Source: Hydractinia symbiolongicarpus (lineage: Eukaryota > Cnidaria > Hydrozoa > Anthoathecata > Hydractiniidae). From it: a DNA stretch of 64,000 nucleotides. Where the stretch lies: NCBI RefSeq assembly GCF_029227915.1, contig NC_079881.1, forward strand, positions 7,812,001 through 7,876,000, written 5' to 3'. The notes below the pieces were generated by a model that worked only from the letters and a program-made list of their open reading frames with translations, ran no database searches and had not been told where the DNA came from. How positions within the stretch are numbered: position 1 is the first letter of the stretch; each line of letters begins with the position of its first letter. The translations under genes and the position numbers were made by a program. Positions 13,901 to 26,409 of the stretch are shown piece by piece.

Positions 13901-15960
13901 GTTGAAATTTTTCCATGTTTTATGAGAAAATTTATGAGTTTATAAGAAAATTCCGTAATCCTTTAAGAAAAGCTGCGTAACAGACATTTGTTAACAGGAT
14001 GTGATTTTATGGATTGCGAATATAATTTTTACTAAGCAGGACTTTAAGCTGTTCTTAAACTTGTGATGGTAGCATATTCACTTGTATCTTTGATGTATGG
14101 CAAAAAAGCAAGATAGAGCGATTCCATGCGCATCTGTAGTTAAGTTGCAGTAGGCAGCGTTTTGACTTACTAAATAACTTGAAGTCCTTGCATGTTCTTG
14201 CTACTAAAGAGATTGTAAACACTAACATCACAAGAAAATATAGGACAGTTTGAGTTTTATTCTACATTTAATTTTTTAAAGAATATATATTTATTTTTCT
14301 ATTTTCCTAACTTCTTAGATTAGCATATATTCCTTAGAGAGAGATAAACGAATTAGTTAATGTATATGTCAGTTTTATTTGTAAAGTAATTTAATATAAT
14401 TTTTCTTTTTTTTTTTAAGAATTGGGCGTAAAAGAGCAGTTATAACACATTATTATTTAGCTTCAGTGGCTTGTCTTATAGTGTCATTTACACCACTTGA
14501 ACCGAATGGAAATACAGGTAAAATAACTGAGGGAACTTTAATGGGTTAAATACATCGTAGGAAATATTACAAAATATCTTATTTGTTGCTTTAGAAAAGA
14601 AGTTTGTCAGATTAGCTGCTGGAATTATTGCGAAGTATGCTGCAACATGTTACTTCAATTCACTGTATATCTGGTCTGCAGAATTATATCCGACATCTAT
14701 AAGGTAAGGAATGCTTCATATAAAGTCAATCTGTTGATAGATAAAAGTTTATTAAATACACAGCTTCACAATTTCTGTGAAAACGGAGAGGTGTAAACAC
14801 AAATATATGTCTTTAAATTTTCTAGTGCAGTTAGCCTCTTCTAACAATGTCATTTAGGAGCATCAATTGCAAGTGATATGAATTTCATTATTTCAGATTC
14901 ATTCTCTTAGTAATCTTTATAACTTTTTTCTGTCTGTATAATATTCTGTCTGTCTGTCCGCCCGAAAAGTGTCGTGCAACAGGCACACGAAATAGCGTGT
15001 AATTTAAAGACGGACGATCCCGTGGATTGTTCCACGGGTTAACTACTGGTCTCTTTATTAACAGCTGTATTTTGTCTCTCTGCCTGCGAGAAAAACGTCA
15101 TGTTACGGAAACACGGAATGCGATATAAAAAGGACAGCCGACTCCGTGGACTTTTCCACGGGTGACCGACTTGTCTTTAAATAGCCGCATTTTGTCTGTT
15201 TGTGCGCAATATGGCTACCGATATCCCTTTGATATTTCTGCGTTTATATTTTAAAAGCCATTTTGATTTTAAGGTCTGCTTTTTAATTTTGCAATATTTG
15301 TTTTCTCTTTGTTTTCTCTTTGTGTTCAATGCTAAGATAAATATATTATCACATTTTTTAGCCATGTAAAGATCTTAAACGCATCAGGTTTAGGATTTTT
15401 GGCTAGGAAAAAAGATTTTGAGAGAACATTATAAAGTCAGTAAGCTAGCTAGTCTTAGTTATTACGATTTTGTTTGGTATTAGATACGGTGACATGTATC
15501 TGCCAAAAAAAGTCGTGCCTGTTTTATTTTTGTAATCAATCAAATCCGCTCAATAATACTTTAAAACGAACGAATTCGCTTGACCATGACTAAAAACGAG
15601 CGAATCGGCTCAATAATATTTAAAAATAAGCGAATCCGCTCATTAAAACTTTTCGAAATATTATTTTGATATCTCAGAATGATTGTAATCTATAATGATT
15701 TGTACACCTTCAATTAAAAAAATAGCCAAGTTAATTTTTTTTGTAGAGCTCAAGCTATTGGATTTTTGTTAGCAATCAGCAGATTTGGTGGTTCTCTTGC
15801 ACCAATGGTCATCACCACCTTGAAATATGTTAATGAAGCGTTTCCATTTCTGTTGATGACAATTCTTAATATTATCGCCGGAACGTTGTGTTTATATCTT
15901 GGCGATACAAAAGATGTACATATACCTGATACAATGGAGGAATATATAGATTCCCTTTAA
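10964..15960 (+). CDS. SLC22-type organic ion transporter, copy 2 (seven exons, 525 aa)
   Basis: Exons 10964-11353, 11541-11962, 12329-12538, 13569-13703, 14420-14517, 14595-14703 and 15747-15960 join in frame (1,578 nt). Exons 2-6 are exactly the same length as in copy 1 (422, 210, 135, 98, 109 bp) with the same phases, so the two genes are tandem duplicates. The protein has MDRFGRK at about 163-169, PESIRWM near 274, a DRIGRKRAV loop and a C-terminus that diverges and ends earlier than copy 1. The N-terminal cytoplasmic tail also differs, while VGDCGLYQ and FISYFVVHDPPWQC are kept. Probably a plasma-membrane, proton- or gradient-driven organic ion carrier; substrate unknown. Parts of exons 1, 4 and 7 are nearly identical to copy 1 at the DNA level. 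Confidence 0.9.
12641..12712 (-). repeat. tRNA-derived SINE head (copy 1)
   Basis: On the minus strand the order AGTGGTATAGTGGGTTCGTC ... GATCCCGCT resembles a tRNA A box and B box at roughly tRNA spacing. The arms do not form a clean cloverleaf, so this is a tRNA-derived repeat rather than a working tRNA gene. It lies in intron 3 of SLC22 copy 2 and matches another copy near 30458. Confidence 0.5.
14910..15200 (+). mobile_element. Helitron-like short units, two in tandem plus a truncated third
   Basis: Unit a ends with the hairpin CCCGTGGATTGTTCCACGGG (15019-15038), a 7-nt spacer and CTGG (15046-15049). The next base starts unit b (15050-15173) with TCTCTTTATTAACAG. Unit b ends with CCGTGGA ... 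TCCACGGG (15144-15162), a 7-nt spacer and CTTG, and a third unit starts TCTTTAAATAGCCG. A 5' TC end with a 3' hairpin shortly before CTRR is the known Helitron end structure. The units have no coding capacity. The array lies in intron 6 of SLC22 copy 2. Confidence 0.6.
15535..15652. repeat. Three diverged copies of a short (about 40-bp) tandem repeat
   Basis: AATCCGCTCAATAATA and close variants (GAATCGGCTCAATAATAT, GAATCCGCTCATTAAAA) recur at about 40-60 bp spacing in intron 6 of SLC22 copy 2. Non-coding. Confidence 0.55.
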
Positions 15961-16491
15961 AACATGATCCAATACTGCTTATATTCAACAACATTCTTCT
16001 AAACTTGGAAAGACTGCTGAAACTCTGCAGCGAGACTCCTTTTTACTGAAAATCTATAAGTACAGCATTGACTGCTCCAAAACACATGAGTGAATACAAA
16101 GCGTTTTTTAAAATAATAAGAAGCAATAAGAAATCATTTATTAAAGAATACTTAAACATAATTTTTTATTACCGCAATTTTTAGCCTGCTCCCTTTACTT
16201 AACGTTGTTAAATAATCCCTTCATCCAGAGTCCTAAACTATTATTTTTAACTTTTCTTTTATTTACCTGAAGCAGTCAAAGGAACATGCTTTTCAGATAT
16301 GTTATTCACATTTACTGAGCAAGAAAGTATCCAAGTCTTATCAAAAGAGCAATTAATAATATAGGTTCTTAATGCGTTGGAATTTTTGCCAAGAAAAAGC
16401 TACCTGGTTCTTCACATAATGAAATATGTGCATCAAGAAAGAAAAAGAACTTCTTGTGTTAAATGGAGATGATGATAGAGACGAAGAAATT

Positions 16492-16527
16492 CTTCTGTTA
16501 GACTGAGATATTTCCGTCTAACAGAAG
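16492..16527. repeat. Perfect 12-bp hairpin
   Basis: Arms CTTCTGTTAGAC (16492-16503) and GTCTAACAGAAG (16516-16527) flank a 12-nt loop. It sits just ahead of the GGAGCTAGTCAGAAGAGCT repeats and may be a terminus of the same element. Confidence 0.65.
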
Positions 16528-16529
16528 GA

Positions 16530-16985
16530 AGGTGAAGGAGCTAATCAGAAGAGCTGTACGTATTTTAGCGTTTCGGCTTTGTATATTATAAACGGTAGCT
16601 CCTTTTTGCATTGATTGTGGTCACTTGATTTTTGCTTTTCTTATTTCTTAATTTTTTAGGTTTTTATATATAAAATAATATACACTGGATGGTGTAATTT
16701 TCGATGAAACATAACACGTGTAAGTCAGGTATATTATTAAACTGCTTCTGTACAGCAAACAACCAGGAAAAAATAATATTTTACTGTATGCACACCTGAT
16801 TAGCTTAACACTTACGGTGGAAGGAGCTAGTCAGAAGAGCTATACGCATTTAGCGTATGAGTTCTGTGCGTTATGCAGTTGAATTCCCTTGATAAAAATA
16901 CGTACACTTGGTTAGTTTGACATTTTAGGTGGAAGGAGCTAGTCAAAAGGGCTGTGCGCTCTTTGTGCATGAGTCCTGTACTTTA
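16530..16985. repeat. Three copies of a GGAGCTAGTCAGAAGAGCT repeat
   Basis: Copies start near 16537, 16820 and 16930. Each begins GGTGGAAGGAGCTAGTCA or close to it and continues with a GCGTATGAGT(T/C)CTGT(G/A)C-like phrase. The last two are about 111 bp apart. Unclassified. Confidence 0.65.
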
Positions 16986-19900
16986 AGTGCAAGTTTTTTT
17001 AAAAAAAGAACCTCGTTTGGCTGCAGTGCTTTAAAGTATGCCTGTCTTATGCTTTTTATGTGGTCATTTACATAGATTTAGATTTAAACTGAGCAACATG
17101 TAAATAGCTTTTTTGTAAAAATTTATAAGTAATATATACATACACTAGTCGTTACTCCTGGAAAATTCACATAGTAGTAATTTTGTGCGATAATATGTTC
17201 TGTCTATCTTCTTATAAAGCACTGACCTCGTCATGATTATTAGTGCTAAACTGCATGTTGGAGTTTGTCGCAATTCACCATCTTGGGAATCCCGTCAATA
17301 TATATTTTTTTACCCCCCGCCAAATTAAATTCCCGCCAAAATTAAATTTTTTCGTGTTTTTACAAGCATTTTCATTGATCACATTTCATTTTAGTATTGT
17401 CGACGAGTGACTTTTTATGTAAGTTTAATAAATCTTTTCATCACCCATCAAATTAAATCCCGCCTTTCAATAAATAGACGCACCAAGCAACCCTATGATA
17501 TGAAATCTTCGTTGTTGACTGCTACAAAAGCTATAAATTTTGCAGGTTGAATAACTGCATATGTGGTATATGTGGTAATTTTAAAGTAAGATCGTTCCAC
17601 GCTAGATAACGGAAAGTTTATAAGAAGAAATACTCGCAAAATAAAAAAAGCAACTTTTTTTTTGACTTCAGCCTTGATGTTTCTTAACTTTAAAGAAGAC
17701 AAGTCTTACAGCCCGACCCCTCTTTTATAAAGTTTAAATGTTTTTCAGCAAGAGCCCTGGTTATTTATTAATTTACCTTCATTATTTAAAAAACTTTATA
17801 AAAGCAGCATCGCGTTTCTCACTGTCGTTTATATTGAATCGAGCGTTCACAGAAAAAACAAATGTTTGATAGCTGTCAGCTAAGACAATATTCTTTTCAT
17901 GTTTTCGGGACCAGAATTTGGCAGAAAATATCATATACTCTAAATCGAGCATTTTGTTCAGTGGATGTTGATGAAACAAATATTATGTATTGATTTGAAA
18001 AACAGACATTGTGTTTAAAATTCTATTATTTATTTACCGTCTCTTCTATAGGCCCTAACCTAAAATCACTAGAATTTAACAAGTTCCCGTGGTACAATAG
18101 AGGGCGAATTTATGTAAAATATAACCTTGTAAAAAGTTGTAGAATTCTTTAAGAGAAACTTTATGCAGTACGAGCTTATGAGAAACAGCTGAATCTTTTC
18201 AAATTCCAGAACATATGTTTTTACATTCTTATCTAATATTGGAATTTAGACGTATCATATCGGCCGTAAATTTGTTTATGTAAAAACGCTTGGATATTAT
18301 ATAAACGCTTGTTACTGATTAATAATACAACTTGTTAATGATGAAAATTTAGAAAATTTGTGGAAAGAGGCTGCTAGCTATGATAGGAGAAACACTAGAA
18401 TATCTGACTTTCAAATAAATACTAGCTAGCCATCATGTTCTTTCATAAGCGTTCGTTCTGTTCGGAAATCAACGGATCCTGGGTCGTTATGCCGGTTAGT
18501 AAGAATTTTGCACGAGTTTGTCTGCACCAGACTAGACCTTACACAAGAATATTTTTTGCCAAAAGAGATGCCGGCACCGATCCATCATTCATTACAAGTC
18601 ATACCTTTGCCGGATCAGGTTAAAAACAGTGGTGCAATATTGGTACCAAATAAAGACCACGGTCTTCAGAAAAAAAACCTGTGTGGTGGGCTGTGAGTTA
18701 CTATCAACCGCAGAAGATAGAAAAAGGTATGGTGCAAATGTACCACGTCTAAATTCGCTCCTTAAAGTTTGCGCAATTCATACCAAACATTTTTATTAAG
18801 TTAGATCTAGATGCAATGTCTAACGTCATGTCATTTTCACGACTTGATCGAATAAGTTAATGTTTGATAACATTGGTGGATATTCGATCACAATTTGTCA
18901 TAAAATTAAACCTTTGTCCAGCCACTTGTCATGTTTGATACTTTTTACTTGGTGCCACATGATATCTAAGATATTAAAATAACAAAAAAAGTCTGATACT
19001 CTTGTGAACTTTCTCAAAATCGGTGCCTGTGTGCTATATGTGACCGCACATTTATGGTTTAGGTGATACATATCCATTAAAACGGTTAGCAAACTCCATC
19101 ACGCACTTAACTACGTGAAAAGGGTGTCGATGTTTCTCGTCTTTATTTTTTATATGATGTTTTGCTCTAGATGTTTTAATAATGTCTCCAATGTCTCCAC
19201 AATGGATTACAATCTAGATAAGTGCTTCTGTTATTAAACTACTCCTCATCGATTAACAAATATAAAAATCCAAATTTAGAAGTAGCCATTTTACTTCTTT
19301 GGACAGCGTCATCATGTCCCACGCAATATTTCAACTACAAATTAACTTGTAGCCACCTTTTACAAAAGGACGGTGGAAAAATCTAGACTATTATTACTTT
19401 TAATATTTTTTCGTATCGTACATTTTTTTTCTTCCTTTAGAAATCTGAAAGGGGTAGGCTTATCTTATGTTAGATCCAACATGGAAAATATTATAGTTGT
19501 GCATGTGTATACTAGATTCTTTAGTCCTAGTATATGGAGGAATACCTATAGAAAATGCATAACTAAAAAGTAAATAACATTTTTCTAACTAAAATGATTG
19601 CTACGTACGCTTGTGGATGGTCTTAAAATCAGATGCGTTTAATTTTGGCGTTTTCACGGCCATACAGGTAATAATGTTTTTTTCAATTTATTTCTACTCA
19701 AGTTAGCCACCTTTAATATTCGTGTTTTGTTCGCGTTTCTCTGGTTAGGCATATATGTAATAGTTAATGCCATTTTGCAATTTCAAAAAGCTTTCAACAC
19801 GCCTCTTTTTTGTCATAACATATTCTACCTGTCAGAATTAATTTAAAAATGCTGTTTTGAAACAATAAATCGTGAAAAAACTTTTTGCTGAATATTTTTG

Positions 19901-20170
19901 GTGACAGGAAAGGCATGGAAATATTTAAGATGCGGTGAAAGATGAATTAGGCCTTAGAAAATAATATTGTTGAAACGCTTATGAATTATTATGGACAGGT
20001 AAAACATGGCGTATGAGTAAGAGACAGGCGTTGAAATTTATTTTTTAAATTCAAGAATGGCAGCTACTCTGTTGTGTATTGCCCCACCCTTTTGAACAAC
20101 TGTTTTTTGGCAATACACATTTTGATAGATTCACTGAAATATAAAATAGCATCTACGGTGAAGTAATAAG

Positions 20171-20178
20171 TATATAAA
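20171..20178 (+). promoter_or_regulatory. TATA-box candidate of the PLAT gene
   Basis: TATATAAA lies 106 bp before the ATG of the PLAT-only gene, in a suitable position for a transcription start near 20200. Sequence match only. Confidence 0.4.
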
Positions 20179-20283
20179 CCAGGAAGGGTTCCAGATACTC
20201 ATAATTTAGTTCAGCTAATATCTTGAACAACAGTGGACCATTTTATTTATTGTAATTAACTTGCACTTGGTTCATAAAAGAAA

Positions 20284-23200
20284 ATGGCAGATATGTGTAA
20301 GTAACCTTTTTTTATGTTTACTGTTGTTACTTCTTTCGTTTAAAATTATAGAAAATCTAACATGTAGTTCCCCATTCCCTCGCTACTGTATGCTTCTGCT
20401 GCAGAATTTTTTTAATTTTTTTGCTGCAAAACTGTAGTTATTATATGGGCTACAAGCATTACTTTTACTACACTTTTTCGTTTATTTAAGATTTTCATTG
20501 TGGACCCGGACTTAATTCACATGAAGCATTTTCTACTAAGTGTACAAGATTGTAGAGTATTTCATTTAAAGTACAATTTTAAAGAATACTAACATAAATT
20601 TCTTATCATTTTAGATCAACAATCGAAACAAAAAATTAAAAGTAAGTATTAAAAGTAAAATATATATTTTTTAATACACCAAATCTGACAACGGAAATTA
20701 ATTTGCCATCTACAGTGCCTTTTTATTTAAAATTAAGTTTAAAGGTTATAAAAAACGTTTTTTTCTTTATAAGTTCTTTTATTCGCCAGTTTAGAAAAAA
20801 TAAACATCGCAGCTTAACTTAAAAGCACCCATGGCTAAACAGTTTGGTTTAAAAATAGAAAGCAATTTTTTTTTGAAGCAATGTCATTGCGGACAACAAC
20901 AAAAAAAGGTTTAGTTACCTCTACTCACCCGTGATGAAGTAAAAAAACTAGCAGTAAATTCTTACCATTGAACGGTATAAAAGGTGGGGATACTAAAGCA
21001 TTCTCTGTCATATGACTTTTTAATGAGGGATATTTTTAAATGAAGCCAGTTTGCATTGCTTAGCGTTGATTTTTGGAAAAATACATTTTTTATTTACTAA
21101 GAGGCTGTACAATATCCCTAATTTACAAGTACACTTACAAATACATCACACTGTTCAAGTTTCGCAGTAGTTGTGTGTTAGTTTCTATGGTTTATGTATG
21201 GCAAAAGGGATCTTTATCCGTTTATTGATATTTACCGTTTGGGGTGAAAAAGTAAGGCATTTTATCTGTAATGGAGAATGTTTTTCTCATTTTCTATTTT
21301 AGTACCTCCAACAAAACAGCAAGGTAGGAGAAAATTCTTTTACGAAAAATGAGCTAGCTTTTTCATATGTTTGCTCCCTTGTTTTCCTTTACGCTTTTGT
21401 ACGGTGGCATGTATGTGCCATATTTAGGTACACTTATAATAGTAAAAGTTAAATGGCGATTTTCGACAGTCAGAAGAACTAACTGTCGAAATTAGTTACC
21501 ATATGCCACCATACGTTATTTTATCATATCAAAGATTCTAAATTTTGAAGCATAAAAAAGTAACTATTTAAGCAGGTGTTAGCTATTAAAAAAATTTGTT
21601 GCAGATTGGTTTAATAGAAAAAGTTTATAGAAACAATCAAATAAGTGTATTCATGATCGTCAATGATACTGTTAAAAAATTTCCTTAAAGGCAAATTACT
21701 TTATTTAGATCCATAAACTTTACGTAAAATATGCTTTTTGCAAATGGAAAAAATCTCTTTTTTCTCATTAAATTTTTTTTGAGGGAAGACCCTCTTTATT
21801 AAATAAAGTAACTTTTAAATTGAAGATTTCTATAAACTAGATAGAAGGAAAAATACTGGTTATATGATGGGTTAATCTTCAAAAAACCTGAATATGCTTC
21901 GTGGATTCTCCCAATTCATACGATCAGCATAACTCTTTGCATACACTAACTTTGTAAATAGACAAATTTAAAATTTCCCTAAATACCTTACCAATTTCTC
22001 TTGTGTTGAGTTAAATGACATGCAAATGTTCGACACTTTTTGGCAATTGTTAAAATTAATTTTTTATACCAAACGATAAAGCAAGCAAACTTATAGAAAT
22101 TTGGTTAATCTTTCTAAAGTTATTAACCGCTCATCCCCCTCCCACCATTTATGATCAGATGTATATTCTCCTTTATGATAGTAGTTTTTGATGGGTAAAA
22201 AATTGTACTTGTGAGGGAAGAAAAGCAACAATTGAGTTATTCATTACGAATATATATTTACTTTACTGATTATATTTTAGTTCCATCGAAACAACAAGGT
22301 AGGATAATTTCATTTATTTCATTATTATAATTTTATTTTCAGGGGGTCGGGAGTGTTCTCACGGAGAAAAGACGTGATCATATAATCAATGACTTTACGC
22401 AACATTTTCTCACATTTTACCGATCATATTAAGGCCATGTACACACAAAATTTCCTGTCCATAATTCTTCCTGTTTAGCAGTTAAATTGAGGAGGCTCCT
22501 GGAGACTTTTCGCCCCCATAGACTTCAAGAATACCTGAACAGCAAACAAAAAAAATATTAGACCAGTGTACATTAAAGAGAGTTTACTGTAGTTACGTAT
22601 TCTCAATGGTTGAAATAAGTAGCTAGACAACTAACCTGCGTGTTTATTAAAAAAACACAACCTGCAGAGTACTGTTCATAAACAATGTTTTCATAAAAAC
22701 GTCTCAATCAGCATAGACGTCGTTGATGTTTTACATATGTAAATGGTTCTTGTTGTTTTAGATCAATGTGCAAAAGCCTATGAGTGTCCACCAGTGAAGA
22801 TACAAGGTATAAAAAAAACGATAATAAAGAAAATTGTTATTGTGGTATTATCGGTTATTTTTTCTGGACTATTTTTATTTATTATTGGCAAGTTTTAAAG
22901 TTCAAATAATTGTACGAAAAAAATCTAAACTTGTCCCAGCCTCCAGGAGGGTGTCTAAACAGTCCAAAACCTTACAATTAAACAAGGTTTTTTCAAAAAC
23001 TTTCAACTTCTATCATTTTTCAGAAAAAAACCTGAAGCCTAAATATTAAGTTTTCTAAAAACAAGTCTGCTTAGTCATGATGTTAGCAACTCGTTAAACT
23101 TTAGAAGAGTGCTTACAACCATTTAGGTACTTTTCTTTCCTTGGTTTGAGGGGTTAGCAATGCAACTTTTAGTCTTTTTTTAAATCCGCTTTGTGTACTC

Positions 23201-24315
23201 TTGCTTAAGAGCTCTAAATCCTGAGAATAGGGGCAAAGTACTTTTAAAAATAGCAAAAAAACTGTGAAAACTTTGAACGTGTTAGGAAGCAACACCATGT
23301 GAAGTCAAGTTATTACGAGCAAGATTGAACGGATAAAAGCCGACATGCTTGACAGAATGATCTTTAAATAGTTAGTCCCTATAATAATAGCCGTATTCCG
23401 TCTGTCTGTCTGTCTGTTACGGAAACACGAAATGCAATATATAAAGGCCTGGCGATCCCGTGGATTTTTTCACGGGTTGACGATTAGTGTCTATAATAAT
23501 GGCCGTTGTTTGTTTGTTTGTCTGTCTGCTACGGAAACACGAAATGCAATATATAAAGGACTAGCGATCCGGTGGATTTTCTACGAGTTGACGACCATTC
23601 ATTAAATATTATTATAAACTTGTTTACAGGCTATCATTCGTATACCATAATGACATACACTGGTGACTGCGCATTTGCTGGAACTAATGCAAAAATATAT
23701 GTTACATTGTGTGGTAGAGAAAGAGAGAGTGAAGAATTCTATTTGAAGAAATCGGTGGAACGTGATAATCCGTTTGAAAGAGAAAAGTAATGTATTTCTG
23801 CGAACATATATTTTTATAAAATCCTATTTGTATTTTGATAGAAATAAAAATTTGTGATTTTTTGAATTGAGTTTTAAAATACGGTGCAAATGAAGAGCAT
23901 TTTCTATCTTTTTTTTTTAGTCGAGACACTTTCAAGTTTCGATCCCAGAATCTTGGTCGTCTCTACAAATTGAAAATACGACATGAAGATAGGGGCATAT
24001 GGGTAGGATGGTATTTAAAAAAGGTTCGTATCTTCTGACTCATTATAAATATTTATAATATTTAATATCCAAATGTTTTAATACAATAATAGTCTTATAA
24101 AAACTTTTATGATTAGGAGGCACACTCCTTTCCTCACAATATCTGTGAAACATTCTTGACAAAGTAGTTAGCGACAGATGTATATTTCGAGTAATTTTTA
24201 CAAACAGATTGTCGTCGTTCATGAGGAGACTAACATGACGTACGAATTTCGTTGCGATAATTGGCTTTTTAAGGATTCCAGCTCTTCATTGGAATATGTA
24301 CTGGAAGCGAGTTAG
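20284..24315 (+). CDS. Single PLAT-domain protein (eight exons, 163 aa)
   Basis: Exons 20284-20296, 20615-20641, 21303-21323, 22281-22298, 22762-22806, 23630-23786, 23921-24023 and 24208-24315 join in frame (492 nt, TAG stop). The first five are microexons encoding MADM, then QQSKQKIK, PPTKQQ, VPSKQQ and an AYECPPVKI segment. Exons 6-8 encode about 120 residues of PLAT/LH2 fold: YTIMTYTGD, a YVTL strand, EEFYLKKS, an NLGRLYKLKIRHE strand, GWYLKK and a final Cys-Asp-Asn-Trp-Leu-Phe strand. PLAT domains bind lipids or partner proteins, often with calcium. No signal peptide, so probably cytosolic or membrane-edge. Exon lengths 157 and 103 bp match the PLAT exons of the transglutaminase gene at 49234, so the two are paralogues; this copy stops where the other continues into the enzyme. 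Confidence 0.8.
21398..21516. mobile_element. Small MITE-like hairpin element
   Basis: GTACGGTGGCATGTATG on the left and CATATGCCACCATACG on the right are imperfect inverted repeats about 115 bp apart. An inner stem TTTCGACAGT ... ACTGTCGAAA sits between them. It lies in an intron of the PLAT gene and has no coding capacity. Confidence 0.5.
23376..23600 (+). mobile_element. Helitron-like short units, tandem pair
   Basis: Unit c (23376-23487) starts TCCCTATAATAATAGCCG and ends with CCCGTGGATTTTTTCACGGG, a 7-nt spacer and TTAG. Unit d follows at 23488 and ends in a decayed hairpin near 23590, just ahead of the acceptor of PLAT exon 6. Same family as 14910 and 51650. Confidence 0.6.
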
Positions 24316-26409
24316 AGAGCATAAAGAAAAAGTAAATAATTTTTCTTAATAAATGTAATTTCATGTTTGGCCAAACTTGGTTTGATTCTTTAACCTTTTT
24401 CTTTTCTAGATACGCAGGCCGACTGGATCAACGGTAGCCGAACATTTTGCTCATTACATTTTATTGTTTAATTTATTGATGTATTAATTATATAAAATTT
24501 TATTCATGTTTACTTTTGTCAATGTACACGTTATTATAATGTATAAAAAAACTTCTAAAAAAATTCGAATCTACTTGTTGGCCAATTAATTACACTGCCG
24601 CATGCCATCACAACAAAATAATTTATTTCCATGGTGAATATGCTTCTTTCAGACTTATTCGTGTATCAGTCTAGTGAGCAAGTAATTTCCTCACTTGCTC
24701 TTTATCTGGTAAAAAGAAAACATCACAAAGGATTTACAAATGTGTCAGCACACATAGCTTGTAACAGCGGAAAACAGAAGACTAGGTGGGAGATGCAGGA
24801 CGTAGTGAGGACGTAGTGTCTTTTTTAAAAAATAATTCGATGTAAACAAATGCAGAGGCTTACAGCATGTCGATGCCTCGTTCAAGTGAAAAAGTGTGTT
24901 AGAATGTTTTAATTTTTTGATAAAGTTGCCTGTAAGATTTCTAAACTAGTCTTGTACAGGACGCCCTTTTAAAAGCATTTACCTGTTTCATTAATTCGCT
25001 CTGTTATAACAGGTCAGGGGGCATCTTTTCTATCCTTTTTTTCTTTTTCTTTCCTTTAATGACTTACTTGTATTAAATTTGGAGTCGTACAAAATTAGAG
25101 ATTATTTCCAAGGGCGCACGCGCAAAAAATCCTTGTGAGCTTTTTTCGTTATACTGGAGAATGCAGTCAATTTCTCTTTACGTTGGAAAATACGAACAAA
25201 ATTATTTTCAACCTACTAAGTTTGGCACATTTAGTACGAATCATTCTCTTTTTTTGCTGAATCTAAGTAATGCTTGATAACCCTACTTTTTGAGCCAATA
25301 ATAAGCCCAGTTTAGTGGATCTGCTTAGGTAATGCACTTGTAAAAGCATGGTTATGGGTCAATAAAAACATGCTAAAGGGAATTCAATCACTATAGCGCT
25401 TCCATGTGTTCACTGAACAATTATAACAATCGCTAAATTTAGAAAGTAAAAAAATAATTAGTAAGGCAGAGGTTATATTTGTGTAATGTTCATGGCGATC
25501 TCTACGTTAGGATATGTATAACTTTCTTTCCAAGTCTCAATGAAACGAGTCATGGATCCATTCTGCACATTTATTTCAAAATTCTGGTAAACGAAGCGTA
25601 CATCTCACTTCTTTTCATCACCATCAGCCCATACTAAAGAGACACTACAGCATGTGTAAAGCTGAACATCCACTAAGCGTTCCAGAACGCGCAGAGCGTG
25701 GCCGCTACTGTTCTTTCAGTCCCAAACACGCGAAAAGCGTTCCCCTCGGCGCAGATACAAAAGTCGAGCCTACTTAGACTTTTACGCGCGTTTTCAAAGA
25801 GCTATCCAATTAAAATGCTGCAAGGCGACGTGATATAAATTACAATATTTTGTTGCGAGAGCCACCAAAACTATCATTTTTAAATCAAGATGGCTGGCGA
25901 ACACACAAATAAGACCTGGAGCAATAATAGCTAGAGACGATTTATTTTCTTAAACAGCAATAATTTTCTACGTTGAACGTTCATGTTTACACGTATTTTG
26001 TTGTTTAAAAGTTTACGCGCTCTTTTTGCTGCTTTTGATAAATGGAAATCAAAAAAAAACATTCGAAGCGGATTTATAAGTGGCTATTGTTTTAAAACAG
26101 CGCGTTTAGACCACCTTTTGCGTTCAAAAAGAGCGTTTCACATGCAGGTAACTTCTTGCATGTTACACGAGTACAAAAAGGTGTTGACCGTTTTGACAGT
26201 ATTTTAACATTCCAAAATGGCAAAAAATGTTGTCATTAAACAACACAAATTTTGCAGATCAAGTGAAATAGGAAAACAATATGAGGTTGAGTGTTTTGAA
26301 AATGGTGAAGAAAGACGTCCTGACATATACCAAACAGTTCATCCAGTGTCTTCAGAGAGATAAAACCGTTTCGCATTTCTTGTACTCTGGTTGGAAAGAA
26401 AAAAAGAAA
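24316..26409. other. Intergenic DNA between the PLAT gene and the next microexon cluster
   Basis: Starts with the 3' flank of the PLAT gene, including AATAAA at 24348-24353 as a polyadenylation signal candidate. A GC-richer patch at 25640-25830 with many GCG and CGC words suggests a mobile-element remnant, but no clear termini were found. Confidence 0.45.

Larger units (their letters stand above)
15961..20170. other. Intergenic DNA with short repeats
   Basis: Holds a perfect hairpin (16492-16527), a three-copy dispersed repeat (16530-16985) and a slightly GC-richer patch at 18430-18720 with two overlapping short open frames and no recognisable product. The rest is AT-rich and featureless. 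Confidence 0.5.

Noticed and set aside
14910-15200. Hammerhead-ribozyme retrozyme interpretation of the short tandem units
   Set aside because: No CTGATGA and GAAA hammerhead core was found; the TC...hairpin-CTRR ends fit Helitrons better.
18435-18696. Two overlapping frames in a slightly GC-richer patch, one with a PLPDQVKNSGAILVPNKDH stretch
   Set aside because: Looks somewhat protein-like, but has no splice partners, no known motif and only about 60 codons.
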